From contig NW_024104330.1 of the NCBI RefSeq assembly GCF_003945595.2, positions 1,542,366 to 1,606,365 on the forward strand: DNA of 64,000 nucleotides, read 5' to 3'. Each line of letters begins with the position of its first letter. Within the stretch, counting starts at the first letter, position 1. The notes beneath the pieces were generated by a model. It saw only the letters and a list, made by a program, of their open reading frames with translations, was not told the DNA's origin and made no database searches. Below, piece after piece: positions 23,001 through 35,300 of this stretch. Source of the DNA: Pipra filicauda (taxonomy: Eukaryota > Chordata > Aves > Passeriformes > Pipridae). A program made the translations under genes and the position numbers.

Positions 23001-26000
23001 ATTGAAGGTAGAATTAGTGCCTCCCTCTCTGCTTTTATTAGCAAATGCAATTCTGTAGGGAAAAATGAGAATAGTTTCACATTTTTTCATTTTCTAAGGG
23101 ATGCAGGTCCTGTCTGAGCCCAGTTCCTCCATCCTGTTCCAGCCACCTCACTGCTCTTCCCCTAAGAGGATTAGGAACCAGTTAGGAGAAACACAAAGGT
23201 GAGCACGGATCACCCTTAACATCCCTCAGGGAAATGTAGGGCACACAGGCTAAGTTAATGGACCTGAGAGTGCCTCTGAAGTCACAGGTCAGCATGTGCA
23301 TTGTGATTTTTTCTACTCCCTCATTGGAGCAAGATGTGGGCATCTTTCCCTCCTGATGTGTAGGAAGGCATCCCATGGATGTCAGGTAGAAGATGTTCAT
23401 GGTGCTCTTTGGCTAGCCTTTTGTTGGGATAAATGTATTCCTGGGATACACTGTGGTGCAGCCTGTGTTTGGCTGCTTTGTCCTGCACAGCCATGATAAA
23501 ATCATTCATTGCAAATCTAGGATTTCTGTGAGATTCCCAGAAGCCTTCCATCTTGGGTGCTGCAGCCTCTCCTCTCTGCTCCTTATGCTGTCCTCACAGG
23601 TCTCACCCCACCTTCTCCCCTGCAAGGCCTTCACCTCTCCAACAGAAGCACTTTTCAAAATTAATTAGGGTGGTAGAAGCCAAAAGGAAAAGGGTCTATC
23701 ATTTCTGATCCGTTACTAGCTAGGATCTCTAAGAGAGCAAAACTTTTTCCTTCTTACTCTGGGTATACAAGCTTCTTCCACCAGAGCTGAAGGCCTTTAT
23801 GAGCTGTGATATCCAGCTGAGTGAATGCTGACGGTGGTTAATGGGGCAGGTAAGAGTTTATCTGCACCTATGGGATCCACCAATGCTGAGCTGACAAGTA
23901 TGACAGCAGTGAAAGGAACCAAGAGTGGCTAAGCCTGCAGCAAAGGTCTTCAGAAGGGCCTTGTAGGATGCAGAGAGGTCCGTCATGTGGCCGTGGCTGA
24001 GCAGAGTGAATTGTCCACTTGAGCAAAGTGAAGTGTCTGGACCTTCAGCTCTTCAGGCTTCTCTGTATTCAGCAGGTAGTGATGACTGCTCACTCCACAC
24101 TGCCTGAATGTCATTGCTGTGGGCTTGTTTGCTGAGAAGGTAAAGTGTTGGCTGGACTACTGGGCATAGGATCCCTGGAGTTATTTAATATTACTGAACA
24201 ATTTCTACTTAACACTGCACAGTCACAAGGGTATTATGGATCCAGCTCTGCCATGAGACAGAGGGACTCAGGCTATGGCTGCCATTGGTGGATCTTGGTG
24301 CAGTAAGAAAAGCTCTGCTTCAGGGAAAAACTTCCAGGAAGAATTAAGTTTAGCAACTTCGCCCGTGGGCCTGTTTGCAATTCTTCCTTATAGATTGTTG
24401 TATTCTGGATCTGAAAGATGGCTCTGTTGGTAGGTAGCCGTCATCAGTCAGTCTCTAGGAAGTGATCCCAGAGCTGGATTAATGTGGTTTCATATTAATC
24501 TCCCCTTATGTCTGCTGCTGGCTCCCCACAGAGCTGGGGACACACCAAAAGCAGCTCCATCACTGTGCATGGGGGATGACCTCCTGTGATCTCATCTTTG
24601 ACCACAGAGTTGAATTCTCTTGGTACAGCCGCAACAGAATGCCATGGACCACAGCTTCCCACCTCCAGGAGTAAAGTGTCTGTGGGGATGCAGGCAGTAG
24701 TAGGAGGAGCAATGGGACAGAAGGCAGTTGGAAAAACACAGCCTGGCAAAGAGCTGACTTTTTTTCATCCTTTAGTAGATAGCACAATTTGTGCAGCTGG
24801 CATGGGAGATCCTACCAGCTGCCTACAAGGGAATTTCCTGCCATAGTGTAGAAGCTATGACAGGCAGGTAAGTGCTTCTGCCTCTGCCTACGTATGGAAA
24901 CTTAACCCAGGGACACCAGACACTTCATTTCAGCATGGAGTTTAGTGACAGGGAACCATCATTCTGATTATAACGTATCACACTTGAAAGCACAAGGTGC
25001 AATTCACAAGGCAAAAGATTTTTTTTTTCCCTCAGAAAATGTTAATTACATTGCCCTCATTAAATGCTAAACACATTGATCCACTGGAGCAGAGAGCACC
25101 ATATGGTTATTCACGACAAAATACATCTCTGGAGCCCTGTTGCAACAGTGGGACCCTGCATGGAGATAGATGCGGTGAAGGAGTGTGGAGCTGAACAGAC
25201 ACGTGTGAAAGGCCAGGTGCTGCTCTGATTGTGCTGGAAGCTGAGTTTGTTCCCTACTAAAAGGGAGAGGGTTCAGAGGCAGGTGCAAACCCTGTGGCTC
25301 TGCTCAGCACCAACATGCTCACTCTGCAGAAAGCTGCCAGAGCTGCACTGGAGTTCAGTGGGCACATTGAGCCTCTGCAGACACGCCCGCTGGCTAGAGC
25401 AGCACCCATGCACGCACGCCAGCTGCCCCACTCTCTTATGGAATAATCAATGCAGCATTAGATAAAAACAGGTCCCGTCTTTCAGGAACAGAGTGGTGGC
25501 CTGTCTGGATTTTGCCGAGCATCCGCTGTTCCTGGATAGCGGCCAAGGAGTTGGTTGTCAGATCAGCTGTGCAGCGTTGCTCCTCCTGGTGCCGGCCCAG
25601 CTACAAGGCCTGCAATAATTGCTCTCAGGAACAGACTTTGCCCAGCTGGATTGAGAGCCCCATAACGTGACCTGTGGGGACTGTTCCTGTCTCCAAACCC
25701 CTCTTTACACCTGATAGATCAATGATTTGCTCAGTGGTTTTGCAAGCATGCACATTTGGCTGAATGTGTGCAAACCAGGGTTCACAGCAAAAAAACGGTG
25801 AACTGGCTGCCTGATTTTATCCTGACTGCTGGCTGTGAAGGTAGGACCTGGATCTGGCCACTTCAATTAGCTCCTGGTAGCTCCAGTTTACAGGCAAACT
25901 GGGTAATAAGTGCATGAAGAGTGTGGCAAGCAGTGCATCAAGTTGAAAGGCATGGAAGACTTCCGTATATTCTCATGGGTGTCAAAGCCACACACATTTG

Positions 26001-27639
26001 CTGCGTGTGCTGGTGTCAAGTCTCTCCTCCACACATTTGCTGAACTTCTTTGCCTTGTGCTCTGTCTTTAGGGTGTCATCAAGCCAACACATGAGCTTGG
26101 TGCTTCCTCAAAACTGATTCCCTACTGCTGCTGTAAAAATTCTTCCTGCTTTGTACCTTGAGGAACTATGCAGACCTGAATGAAAACATCTGCTTTTCTT
26201 TTGAGAATTGGATCAATACAGATGAAGACTAAGACCCTGAAGACACCTCATTTCTCAGTTTCTCTTTATTTTGTTGTGACTTTGTCTCCTAAATCCTTTG
26301 AATGCTGAAGAACCAAGTGACCTGGCTAGAAAATACCCTCAGGTTACCTCAGCCTGGCATTTTCTCTAGGAAGCAAAGCTCATTTAAAATGAAACCGCAT
26401 TAGTCTTGGCAGGAAGCTTGAATTGTCACTGTCTCAAGGAAGCTCCATTAATTACTGTTCCCATTGCACTATGAAAGATCAAATGCTGTGGATCAGTTTT
26501 AATTGGCTATTGATTTCTTATGTTATTACCTACGGTTGTGCTGAGATGCCGTCAGACATACTGGATGCTTTTGATTATTCTTTCTGGCAGCTGGGATTTG
26601 AAAACAGCAGGCAGACACTTCCTGATCTGTAATAGATTGCCATGGTGTGCCAAAAAAATCGTTGGCTGGATGAATGGTCCTGCTTTGCCTCTCTTGTACT
26701 CCTGAGCTGCAGTGCAGTTGCTGTTGTGGAGGCAAATACCGTCAGGGACTGGCTGCCAGGGAAAGAGCGGGAAAAGCTTCAAAGAACACAAGGATTTAGT
26801 CCCCGTGGAAGTGCACTGCTGTCAGCACTGAGGCAGGGTGAGTCAGAGAGCAAGGACTGGTGGGCATGGACAAAGCAACAGTCCCCATCAGACAGTGATC
26901 CAAGGAGAGGCAGATTGGATTAGTTTTGCATTGCTGGGGATAAACCCCCCAGCATGCCAAGCTCAGGGACAGCCCTCTGTGAGCCCAAGCAGGACGGCAC
27001 ACACAGACCCTAACGGCGACAGCCCTGCACACACAGCCCACCCCAGGCCCTCCTGGGACGCACTTCTCCCTCGGAACTGATCTGGTGGTGCCTGAGCCTA
27101 GGCTGTGACATGTTCTCATCAGCTGGCAGAGTTCCTCCATGTTTAACAAGAGAAGGTTTCCTGTCCTACTGACACCAAATGACACCCTAATCTACAAATG
27201 CTGACTTTCCCTAATTGCACCTTGACAGAGAGAGAGGCAAACCCCTCCTTTCTCCTCCAAGGACTGTCATTTAATTAACAGGCAGGCATCTCTCAGGATT
27301 TACAGCCCAGCTCTTAGCTGCTACTCTCCCTACTCAGTAACTGAGGCCTACGAAGGCTCATTCCATTTATCTGTGCATTTCAATAACCTCATTTCTGCTA
27401 ATCTCTATGCCAGCTTTCTGGATTTACCTCTCATGGACCGTGGAGAGAACAGTTAATCAAACGAACAGTCCCTGTTTCAATTCTCATTCCCTTCCTGGTT
27501 CTTGATCTTAAATCTTTGTGTTGTAGGTGGCTTCACAGCAGAGCAATACCTATGCTGGCACCATCACCAGGTTCTAGTTTAATCCAACTCTCATTATTTG
27601 TCCTACAGATGTGACCAGATATAGCACAGATGAAAGAAA

Positions 27640-27845
27640 TCAGAATCAAAGATGTTGAGGCTGGCTGGATATCAAGAAGCATTTAATCGATTCCTCCTTT
27701 GTGAACTGGGATCATCTCTCTGCAACCTGTTCTTGACATATTTCCAACAGGTTCTTAAAAAAAAAATCCAGTACTGGAGGTTCCCACAAATCCCAAGCAA
27801 TCCTTTCCAGTTCCTCCTGCCCTCCTGTTAGATGTCTGAGAGCAA
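27640..27845 (-). mobile_element. Old CR1-type LINE 3'-end fragment
   Basis: The stretch CAACCTGTTCTTGACATATTTCCAACAGGTTCTTAAAAA, CCAGTACTGGAGGTTCCCACAAATCCCAAGCAATCCTTTCCAGTTCC resembles the complement of the 3' region of older CR1 subfamilies (ACCTGTTCTTAAA..CCTCCAGTG.TGGAGATTCCACAAC). Only about 200 bp is recognisable and it is much more diverged than the copy at 29324. No coding capacity. The call rests on recalled consensus sequence. Confidence 0.55.
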
Positions 27846-29323
27846 GGGGGAGAACAATGTTGAAAGACCATCTTGCACATCTTGCCCAGATGGACATAGC
27901 TTCTGGTCCTTGGGGCCATACCATCTGTCCTGCTGGTCATGAGGAGCAGACTGGTTGCATTTTGGTTGCAGTTTTATTTCCATGGTGGGTGAATGGTGTC
28001 TGTCCCTTCCAATTGTTTTTGTGGAGCATGCTAGGATCTAGCAAAGGCCAAAGAAAAGGAGAGTCCTACTGAACATTAGTGGCTGAGGGTCAAAATCAGG
28101 GCCCCTGGATTTTGTTGCAGAGATCAATAGTGTCTGAGTTAACAGACGTATTTTGAGAGCTCAGCTTTGAGACACTCTGACTATTACAGATCAAGTACAG
28201 CTCAAGTGAAGGTAACAACAACAAAATGATCTGTACTTAGGGAGCTATACATACAAAGGAGCACTTGTGCCCTCTACTCTGACTCTACATTGGAAAGACC
28301 AGTTCTTCCATGAGATTACCCATTCAAATTGCCACAGATACCTCTATCTAGGCAAATTGCTACCTAAATCCCTTAATGACTTGGTAGAGAGGAGATCACA
28401 CAAAACAGCTGTGCAGTTGCTGATGCAGGTGTGTATTCCCTGTTTGATGTTAGTCAGATCTCTGCAGATTTGGTGACTTCTCCAGCTTTGAGGCTCCACA
28501 GTGCCAGAGGAAGTGTTCTGCTGAGCACCTCCAGTGACAGGGTGTATAAACCGGCCTCCTGGACAAATGTCCCTGGCTACCCAGTGGACATGAGACATTC
28601 AAAGACAACTGAAGGAGCTCTGTTTCAGAACATCTGCTCTTTAGTAAGTACCTTGTCTTTCAAACCTCTGCTCCTCTGCCAGTGAAAGCAAAACGTGGGG
28701 GTCAAACTGGAGAAAGAAACAACTGGAATTAGTGTAGGACCTACAGTATAACCTTCTGCTAGCTAAGGCTGCCTGGCCTGTTACCAAACAATGTACAGAC
28801 AATTTGTGTGTTATATTAGTTGGAAAAAACAACTGTGTGATCTGAGTGCACCTAATGTCCTGCCCTTTCCCCATGACTGAACATTTCATAGTTCCTAAAT
28901 CTTTCCTACACACCCACAGGCTGGATAGCAAAAGGAGAAAAGGGCTGTACTGCAGAGGAGGAGACATTGGATTGCACAGACAGCACTCCAGTGTTTAAAG
29001 ATCTGTTGTCACTGCAATTATCCATGAGAGGTTTTATCCTGAACTTGCAGAAGTGGAACTAAAACCCAGGGAGGAGTAACAAGAGGCTTCGGGCCATGCT
29101 GGCAGTCAGCAGCAGAACTTTCAATCTCCAAAGCTGGCTTTGCCCAGTTGTAATCAAAAGACCCTGCATGAAGCAGCCAGGTTTGGGAGAAGGATAAAGA
29201 GAGGGAGAATAGCTGATCCACAGTGAAGAACTCACTGCAAATCTTCTAGGGAGCTGGAATTGCTGCATCCATCACGGTTGCACAAAACTATAATGAATGA
29301 GGAATTAAATTCAGTTGTGGTGT

Positions 29324-29733
29324 TCATAGAATTACAGAATGGGTTGTGTTGGAAGGGACCCTAAAGATCATCTAGTTTCAACCCCTCTGCTGTGGGCAAC
29401 GATATTTTCCACTACATCAGGTTGCTCAAAACTCCGTCCATCCTGGCCTTGAACATTTCCAGGGATGGGGCATCCACAAATTCTCTGGCAACCTGTTCCA
29501 GTGCCTCACCACCCCCACAGTAAAGAATTTCTTCCTAATATCTAATCTAAACCTACTCTCTTTCAAATTAAAGCCATTACCTCTGTCCTATCACTACATG
29601 CCCTTGTAAAAAGTCCCTCTTCATCTCTCTTGTAGGTCCTTTTATGTAATGGGAAGCTGGTTTTCCTGGAGCCTTCTCTTCTCCAGGCTGAACAACCCCA
29701 ACAGTCTCAGACCTTCTTCATAGGAGAGTATTA
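29324..29733 (-). mobile_element. CR1 LINE, 5'-truncated 3' end
   Basis: The plus strand begins TTCATAGAATTACAGAATGG and continues through the familiar GGAAGGGACC...AAGATCATCTAGTTTCAACCCC, GTTCCAGTGCCTCACCACCC, AATTTCTTCCTAATATCTAA and TCTTCTCCAGGCTGAACAACCCCAA blocks. This is the complement of the avian CR1 3' region, so the element points to the minus strand, with its 3' end at 29324 carrying two imperfect copies of the ATTCTATG 8-mer. It breaks off near 29733, giving about 410 bp of typical 5'-truncated insertion in intron 3. No coding capacity remains. It is moderately diverged, so not a recent insertion, and is the strongest marker that the host is avian. Confidence 0.95.
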
Positions 29734-31263
29734 CTTTTGATGAATCACTTCCACTGGCCTGACCTGGCCTGGCCTCTCAATGGGACAGACTAGCCTTTTG
29801 GCTCAAGCTAGTGCAGCCCCCCAAAACCTGCAGGGCTAAAGAGAAGTCTCTCAGAGGAGAGACCTGACCACATGAACAGTCAGGGAGTCACAGATCCCCA
29901 TGAAAATCTCATGTCACTAAGTTCAAACTGGGCAGAGGAAGAGGAGGAGGCAGGGAGGACAGTGAACACCCGACCTCAGCTAGCACTGCTCAGAGCTCCT
30001 TTCGTCTCCACTGCTGAGCAGGGAGCAGCAGCAGCTGGGACTGCAAAGAGCATAGATGTACTATACAAGCAAGTTTTACACCGTGGAGTGGCAGGGGCAG
30101 AGTGCTGGCACAGATGAACTTTTGTACAGAAATGGATACACAGGCTCACGTGGTCCAGAACATCGCTTCTCCTGGTTGAGTATGGGTGGGCTGCCTGGCA
30201 GCACAGGCAGACGTGCTGCACATAGCCCAAGTGGAGCCAGCTCTGGGTAGTTTCTGAGTGCTGGGCAAGAGAACCCACATACAGACATGTTAACTCACTG
30301 CATCTGTAATGCTTCCCACTGGCTTTTGAGTTTGTGGGAAAGCCAGCATGCCTGGCACCCCAGCTGTGCAGGGAAGAGCATGAGACAAGGGGCTGCCTCA
30401 AGTCACGACTCTGAAATTTTCCTGCAAATGGGATGGCTGCTTGTTCTTTGGCTGGAAAAAAGTCAAAGCTCCCAGCTTAGGGCATTAAGTTTAATAGTGA
30501 CATTGGTGGAGATGCAAATGGGCTTATTTTCCCTCTGAGAAGGTGGAAAAGAGAAATAGAGGCCAGATCCTTAGAAAAATGAACAGAAAAATAAAAAAAT
30601 GAACCTCAAATCTGAATCTGTCTTCCTGATTCCCCTTCAGTTCAAGACTGGCATGGTTTGTTCTCTGCTGTGTGGGAGGATTTAGCTATTGACAGATGAG
30701 CTAATCAGTTCCCCTCAGCTCTTGAAGCTTTATCAAAGCCAGTTAATCATGTTACTGATGTCTGCCCAGGCCAGAGCTCTCCACTTCTGTCCTCTGCCAA
30801 CAAATGCACACCATACATGTGTAGGGATAACTTTTTTCCACTTTCAGTTCCACCAGCAAGAGGACATCACCAGTGGCTATTCAGCCAACATGTGGGTGCT
30901 GCCCATCTCTCTTTCAGCCCCTTTGCCACCACTTCTTCCTGGGGAGATGTGGTAGCTCCACCAGCATCTCATGAAGGAGCAGGATGATCTCTACAGGCCA
31001 AGCTCACCTCTCATTGCTAGCACAGTGGTGGCAACAGTGGGAGGAATTGTCCTCGGTTTTGGAAGGCCCAAGTCCCATGCTGGAAGGCTGCTGAAGCCAA
31101 GAGCCATTTGAAACCAGATACCAGGGTGTGCACTCCAGAATTCTGTCCCTGCCACTGGGTTTGTTTTACTTCTGTACCCAAATTTCACCAACTGCTGCTC
31201 TGTCCTGCTTCTCCTGAGGGCTGAACTGGTGGCTGTGATCCTTCCCTCTGGAATGGCTCCATC

Positions 31264-31279
31264 CACACACACACACACA
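31264..31279 (+). repeat. Short CA microsatellite
   Basis: About eight CA units (CACACACACACACACA) in intron 3. Confidence 0.9.
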
Positions 31280-32173
31280 TTTCCACCAAGTCAAGAGGAT
31301 TGCCTTTTCCCACTGACTTTTGGACGGCTCCTTCCACCTTTATACCAGTGATGGGAGGACCCAGACATGAAGAAGTCTCTGGTCCCGTTTTTGCTTCCTG
31401 TCAGGGTCACTTGAACTGATGTTACCTAGTGGCCTGTGCAGGTGGACACTGCTCAGGAGCACATTTGGAGGTTGCCGGTGTTCACCAGACTGTTTCAGTA
31501 ACTGTTTCAGGTACTGGCAGCTGCGTTCCCCCATCCTGCAGAACTGCACTAGGGCTAAAGCCTGAGCTCCCAGGGAGACTTCTGGGGCCAGGCTGCCAGC
31601 ATCTGCTCTCTCTCCGGGCATTTGCACTGTGAGTGACATGGCTTCATCCTCAGAGCTACTCTGTTCCAGTAACCTGACAAGTACCCCAGGCTGGTCCATG
31701 ACCTGGTTGGAACCTGCAGCTCCAAGGTGGACCAAAGAAGGGGCTGCCACCTCTGCCTGGCAGAGAGAGTGGGTTGGAGAGCCAAGGAGCTGCATGTGGA
31801 GAGACCCTGCCATGCCCAACCACGGGGCAGTCCCTAAACTAGCTATTCCAGATAGAAAGGAGTTTCTCTAAAGCCTTATACTTCCCAGCTTCCCCCAGAC
31901 CTCCCCAGCCACTTTTCGATCTGAGGTGAGATTTGTTTCTCTGTGGGTTCGCTGCAGGTCCCTCTGCCATCCCAGCCAAGGAGACACTCTGGGGCCACCC
32001 AGAGGAGGAGAGAGGACAGTGAAGAAGGTGCCATAAAAGCAAAGAGGAGGAAAAGCCATGGATGCTCAATCCAAGCCAAGCTGTATGGGCTGGCTCTCCA
32101 TGCCATCTCCTGCTCCTCTCCACAGGTGAGCAAGTGGGCGCCCTTGGCTGCGCCGTGAGACACGATCACCCAC

Positions 32174-32366
32174 CTATACAGACAATGTCCATGAAGCCGT
32201 ACATTCCATAGCAGATCTGGAAGAGCAGGTCCTGGCGCTGCCATTTGGCTGAAGGACTGAAGGTCGACCAGATGAGCCACGAGATACTGGCAATGAGGAA
32301 GAGGGAACCCAGGATGGCCGCTGCTATCTGAACCTTCTCAATGACTGTCAGAGAGATGGCCTGCCA
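32174..32366 (-). CDS. MARCHF4: MARCHF4 exon 3 (transmembrane hairpin), partial CDS
   Basis: This 193-nt exon encodes 64 residues plus the first base of a split Gly codon. It begins [13 protein letters not shown] and joins exon 2 in phase 0. Two hydrophobic segments are visible: one at about exon residues 12-33 ([10 protein letters not shown]... to ...SWLIW), and a second from about residue 47 ([14 protein letters not shown]...) that continues into exon 4. The short polar loop between them contains [10 protein letters not shown]. This matches the two-pass MARCH topology, with both termini cytosolic and the hairpin helping to select membrane substrates. The acceptor follows a long C/T tract ending GTTGCAG (AG at 32368-32367); the donor is GTGGGT (GT at 32173-32172). 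Reading on past the donor reaches a stop within two codons, which supports the splice site. The sequence is intact and close to what I recall of vertebrate MARCHF4. Confidence 0.93.
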
Positions 32367-35300
32367 CTGCAACAGGAGGCAACAGGGAGAGGGGACAAGA
32401 GGGAGGGAGGAAGGAAAAAAGATAAGACATTAGTTACTTGGGGCACGTCACTGTTTTACATCATTGTGGTGGTTTTGGAGATCTCAAAGAGCGCCTATAA
32501 GCATAAGTGCTTTTACCTGGTCCACATCTGGGATGGAGCATGGCATTTGTTCACCAGCACATGGCCCCGTGTTTCCTGACAGCACTGATTAAGAGGCGAT
32601 GGAGAAGAATCCTGCATCTCACCAGTAAAGCATATAGATTTGAGCGAGGCATGACAGACAAGGGTGATACACCAAAAATAACATCCCCATGACAGTAGTT
32701 CTGTGATGGTGATCACAAACCAGGAAGTTCAGTTGCTTCCTCAAATAGAGGCCAGACAGCATCCTCAGCCAGGGCATCCTAGCACATAAGCATCTCAGAG
32801 AGCCAAGCTTTCTTTCAGAGGCCTCACATGAGCTGGCTCTGTGCCACTTAGTGAGATCTGGCAGGATCACAGCCCTAGGTAGGATCTTGCAGCGTCAATG
32901 CACATCCCACAGAACTAGCTGCAAACAACACAAGTTGCTCTGGTCAGGACACCCTGCCTTTAGGTGATGACAAATTCAGGCTGTATTCCAAGGTAAATGT
33001 CATTGCTTCTTCCTCAGAAGAAGAAAAAAATAGAAATAACTCCCCCAAATCCATTCACTATGTCAAATAGCTTTGTACAAGCTACATTATAAATATCCTA
33101 AGCCTGGACTCTGTCATCCAGCATAAAACCTCCTCACTCAGATTTACACTGCTGAGAAAACTGCCCTATAAAACCAAGAGCAGAAATTGGTGTCTTTAAC
33201 AAGACTTGGGGACGTGGTCCATAGCCTCTCCTTCAAATCAAAAATCAAGCACGTAAACAGGCTGGGGAGAGACAGTCTCTCCTGGCATCCAAGTATATAG
33301 GCCACCTCTAGCTGTGAGATACATGCCCTTGAAATTGCAATGGGACTGGCAGAAGGATAAACAAAGACGGACTTCAGCCTCCTGCAGGTACAGAATATTC
33401 AGAGGAATTGAAAATGTTTAGCCTAGATTCTGCCCAAATCCAGTGTCCCCATGAAGTGTCAGCTCTTCTGAGACCTCAGTACCCTGCATGATTGTCAAAC
33501 ATATCCTAGGACAGCAGGGTCACCCATCAAGCTTGTCCCATCCTTCTGCAGGGTAAAAAGGAGTTCAGTTGCTGGGTTACTCTTTAATGCCCAGGTCAGT
33601 CAGGAATTAGGAATGTTTTTTGCAAGGTAGGGAGGACTTTGAACCCTGATTGAAGTGCAAGAAGGATAAGAGGTGGCTTGTCTGGTACAGGCATGCATGG
33701 CATTGCTACCAGTCCAAAGACCAGACCCCTGAACTGAATGCTCTTCTCTGAAAAGGGCTGGATTTGGAGAAGAACAGATGAGAGTTTCAGCCTGAGGCTG
33801 AGGTCTGCGGGCTGCAACTGGAAGGAGATTGCTCTGCCTCTGCCAGCCTTGCTCCTTGGCTTACATCCCGCAAGGGCAGACAGCCCTCAAATCGTCTATC
33901 ATGGATGTGCAGCATCAGTGAGGTGGGTGGTACCAGCCATTTCGTAGTTGGCCACAGAATAAATGGCCATAGAGCTGCTGAACAGAGAGAGAGCTTGTTC
34001 CCTGCTGAAGCAGGACTGGGTTCAGCTAAACCCAATCCCCTCTCTGGGCTCACTAGCCCCAGTCCCCTTCCTATCATCTGCCCCAGCAGCTGGCCCAGCC
34101 AAAGGCAAACATCACATACTGGGGACACTCAATGATCCCTTCAACAGCCCATTCCCACTCTGCCACAGCCCAAACTGCTCCATGCCTCCACCAAATCCAG
34201 CCACACAAGTGGCCTCTTTGTGCCACTAAGATGTTGACGTAGTGAACAGACTCCCCTTAGGGCTGGAAGCTTGGTGGTAGCAGTCCCAATGGGTCAAGGC
34301 AGGGTGCATGAGTGCTGGAGGTCAAAGAAAGGCCACAGCTGTGCAACTCCTCTCTTGACATAAAAGAGAGCAAAGGCCACCTAGCACCCATTGCCCCCAA
34401 ATTTGTTTTCTGAGGGTGGGATCAGCAGCTATGCCTTCCTCCCATCAGCTCTTCAGCTTTGTTCTCAACAGCACTATAAGCCAATGCAGGACAAATCTGC
34501 AGTGCCATCAGCTCAGAGCTCCAGGACTAAATGCATGTGCCAGGAAGGGAGCTTAGATATGTGTGTGGGGTTGCACTTTCACCACTGCAGCTTTCCCCAG
34601 ACCTCATCTCCCTATCCAATAACTGGCTGATGCCGAGGGGAAGGGAGTGGAGGGAGCACAGGCTGGTGCTGCGTGCGAAGGCTTTCCTGCAGGTCCCTCA
34701 CACTGACCCGCGTGCGCCTGTGCCAGCCAAATCATTCTGCATCATTTCTCTCTCTCGAGGAGGTAATGGACTGACTCCTCACCATCTGTCTGGCACACTG
34801 CAAGGCCTGTGGTGGCAACAGGTCCTTCCAAGGAAGCAATTAAAGACAGAAAAAGAAGAAGGAACTGCTAGAACAACTAGCAGCTATGTACAACCAACAC
34901 CACTGTTTTGCAGAGAAAGGGAGGCTTAGGTGCAGTACTAAATACGCAGTCAAAGGGGATGGGACGTAGAGTGCAGAGAGTCACACCTGGGTGCAAACTT
35001 CAAACCCTGCTCCTCTCGGTTGGGAACAGAGAAGCTGGAGCAGCAGCAGGGACGCTGCCTGACACTGCTCAGCTGGCAGTGGCTGCCAGGAAGTTTGCTG
35101 TGGTGATAATGAAGAGGCTGGAGTCTGTCAGCCGTGCCAGGGGGCAGGAGGCTCTCCCCCTGCATCTGGCACTAAGTGACAGTGACACACACAGCGGCAG
35201 TCCTGACTCTGTTCAGGAGATGGCACTGGGGTGTGATTACCCTCTGGCAAGGAGGTAAATGGGTCAGCGCTGAACACTGGGGAAAATAACCAGCTTGCAG

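Larger units (their letters stand above)
13603..32173 (-). other. MARCHF4: MARCHF4 intron 3
   Basis: An 18.6-kb intron bounded by GT at 32173-32172 and AG at 13604-13603. It contains three LINE-derived segments listed separately, a short CA repeat at 31264-31279 and AT-rich stretches at 13685-13980 and 15780-16260 discussed as possible regulatory elements. The many short open frames on both strands have no recognisable domains, no consistent splice borders and no similarity I can name. I see no second gene nested here. Confidence 0.85.

Noticed and set aside
31340..31819. 159-codon minus-strand frame close to exon 3
   Set aside because: It lies in intron 3 downstream of the exon 3 donor, has no MARCH similarity and the exon 3 to exon 4 junction is complete without it.
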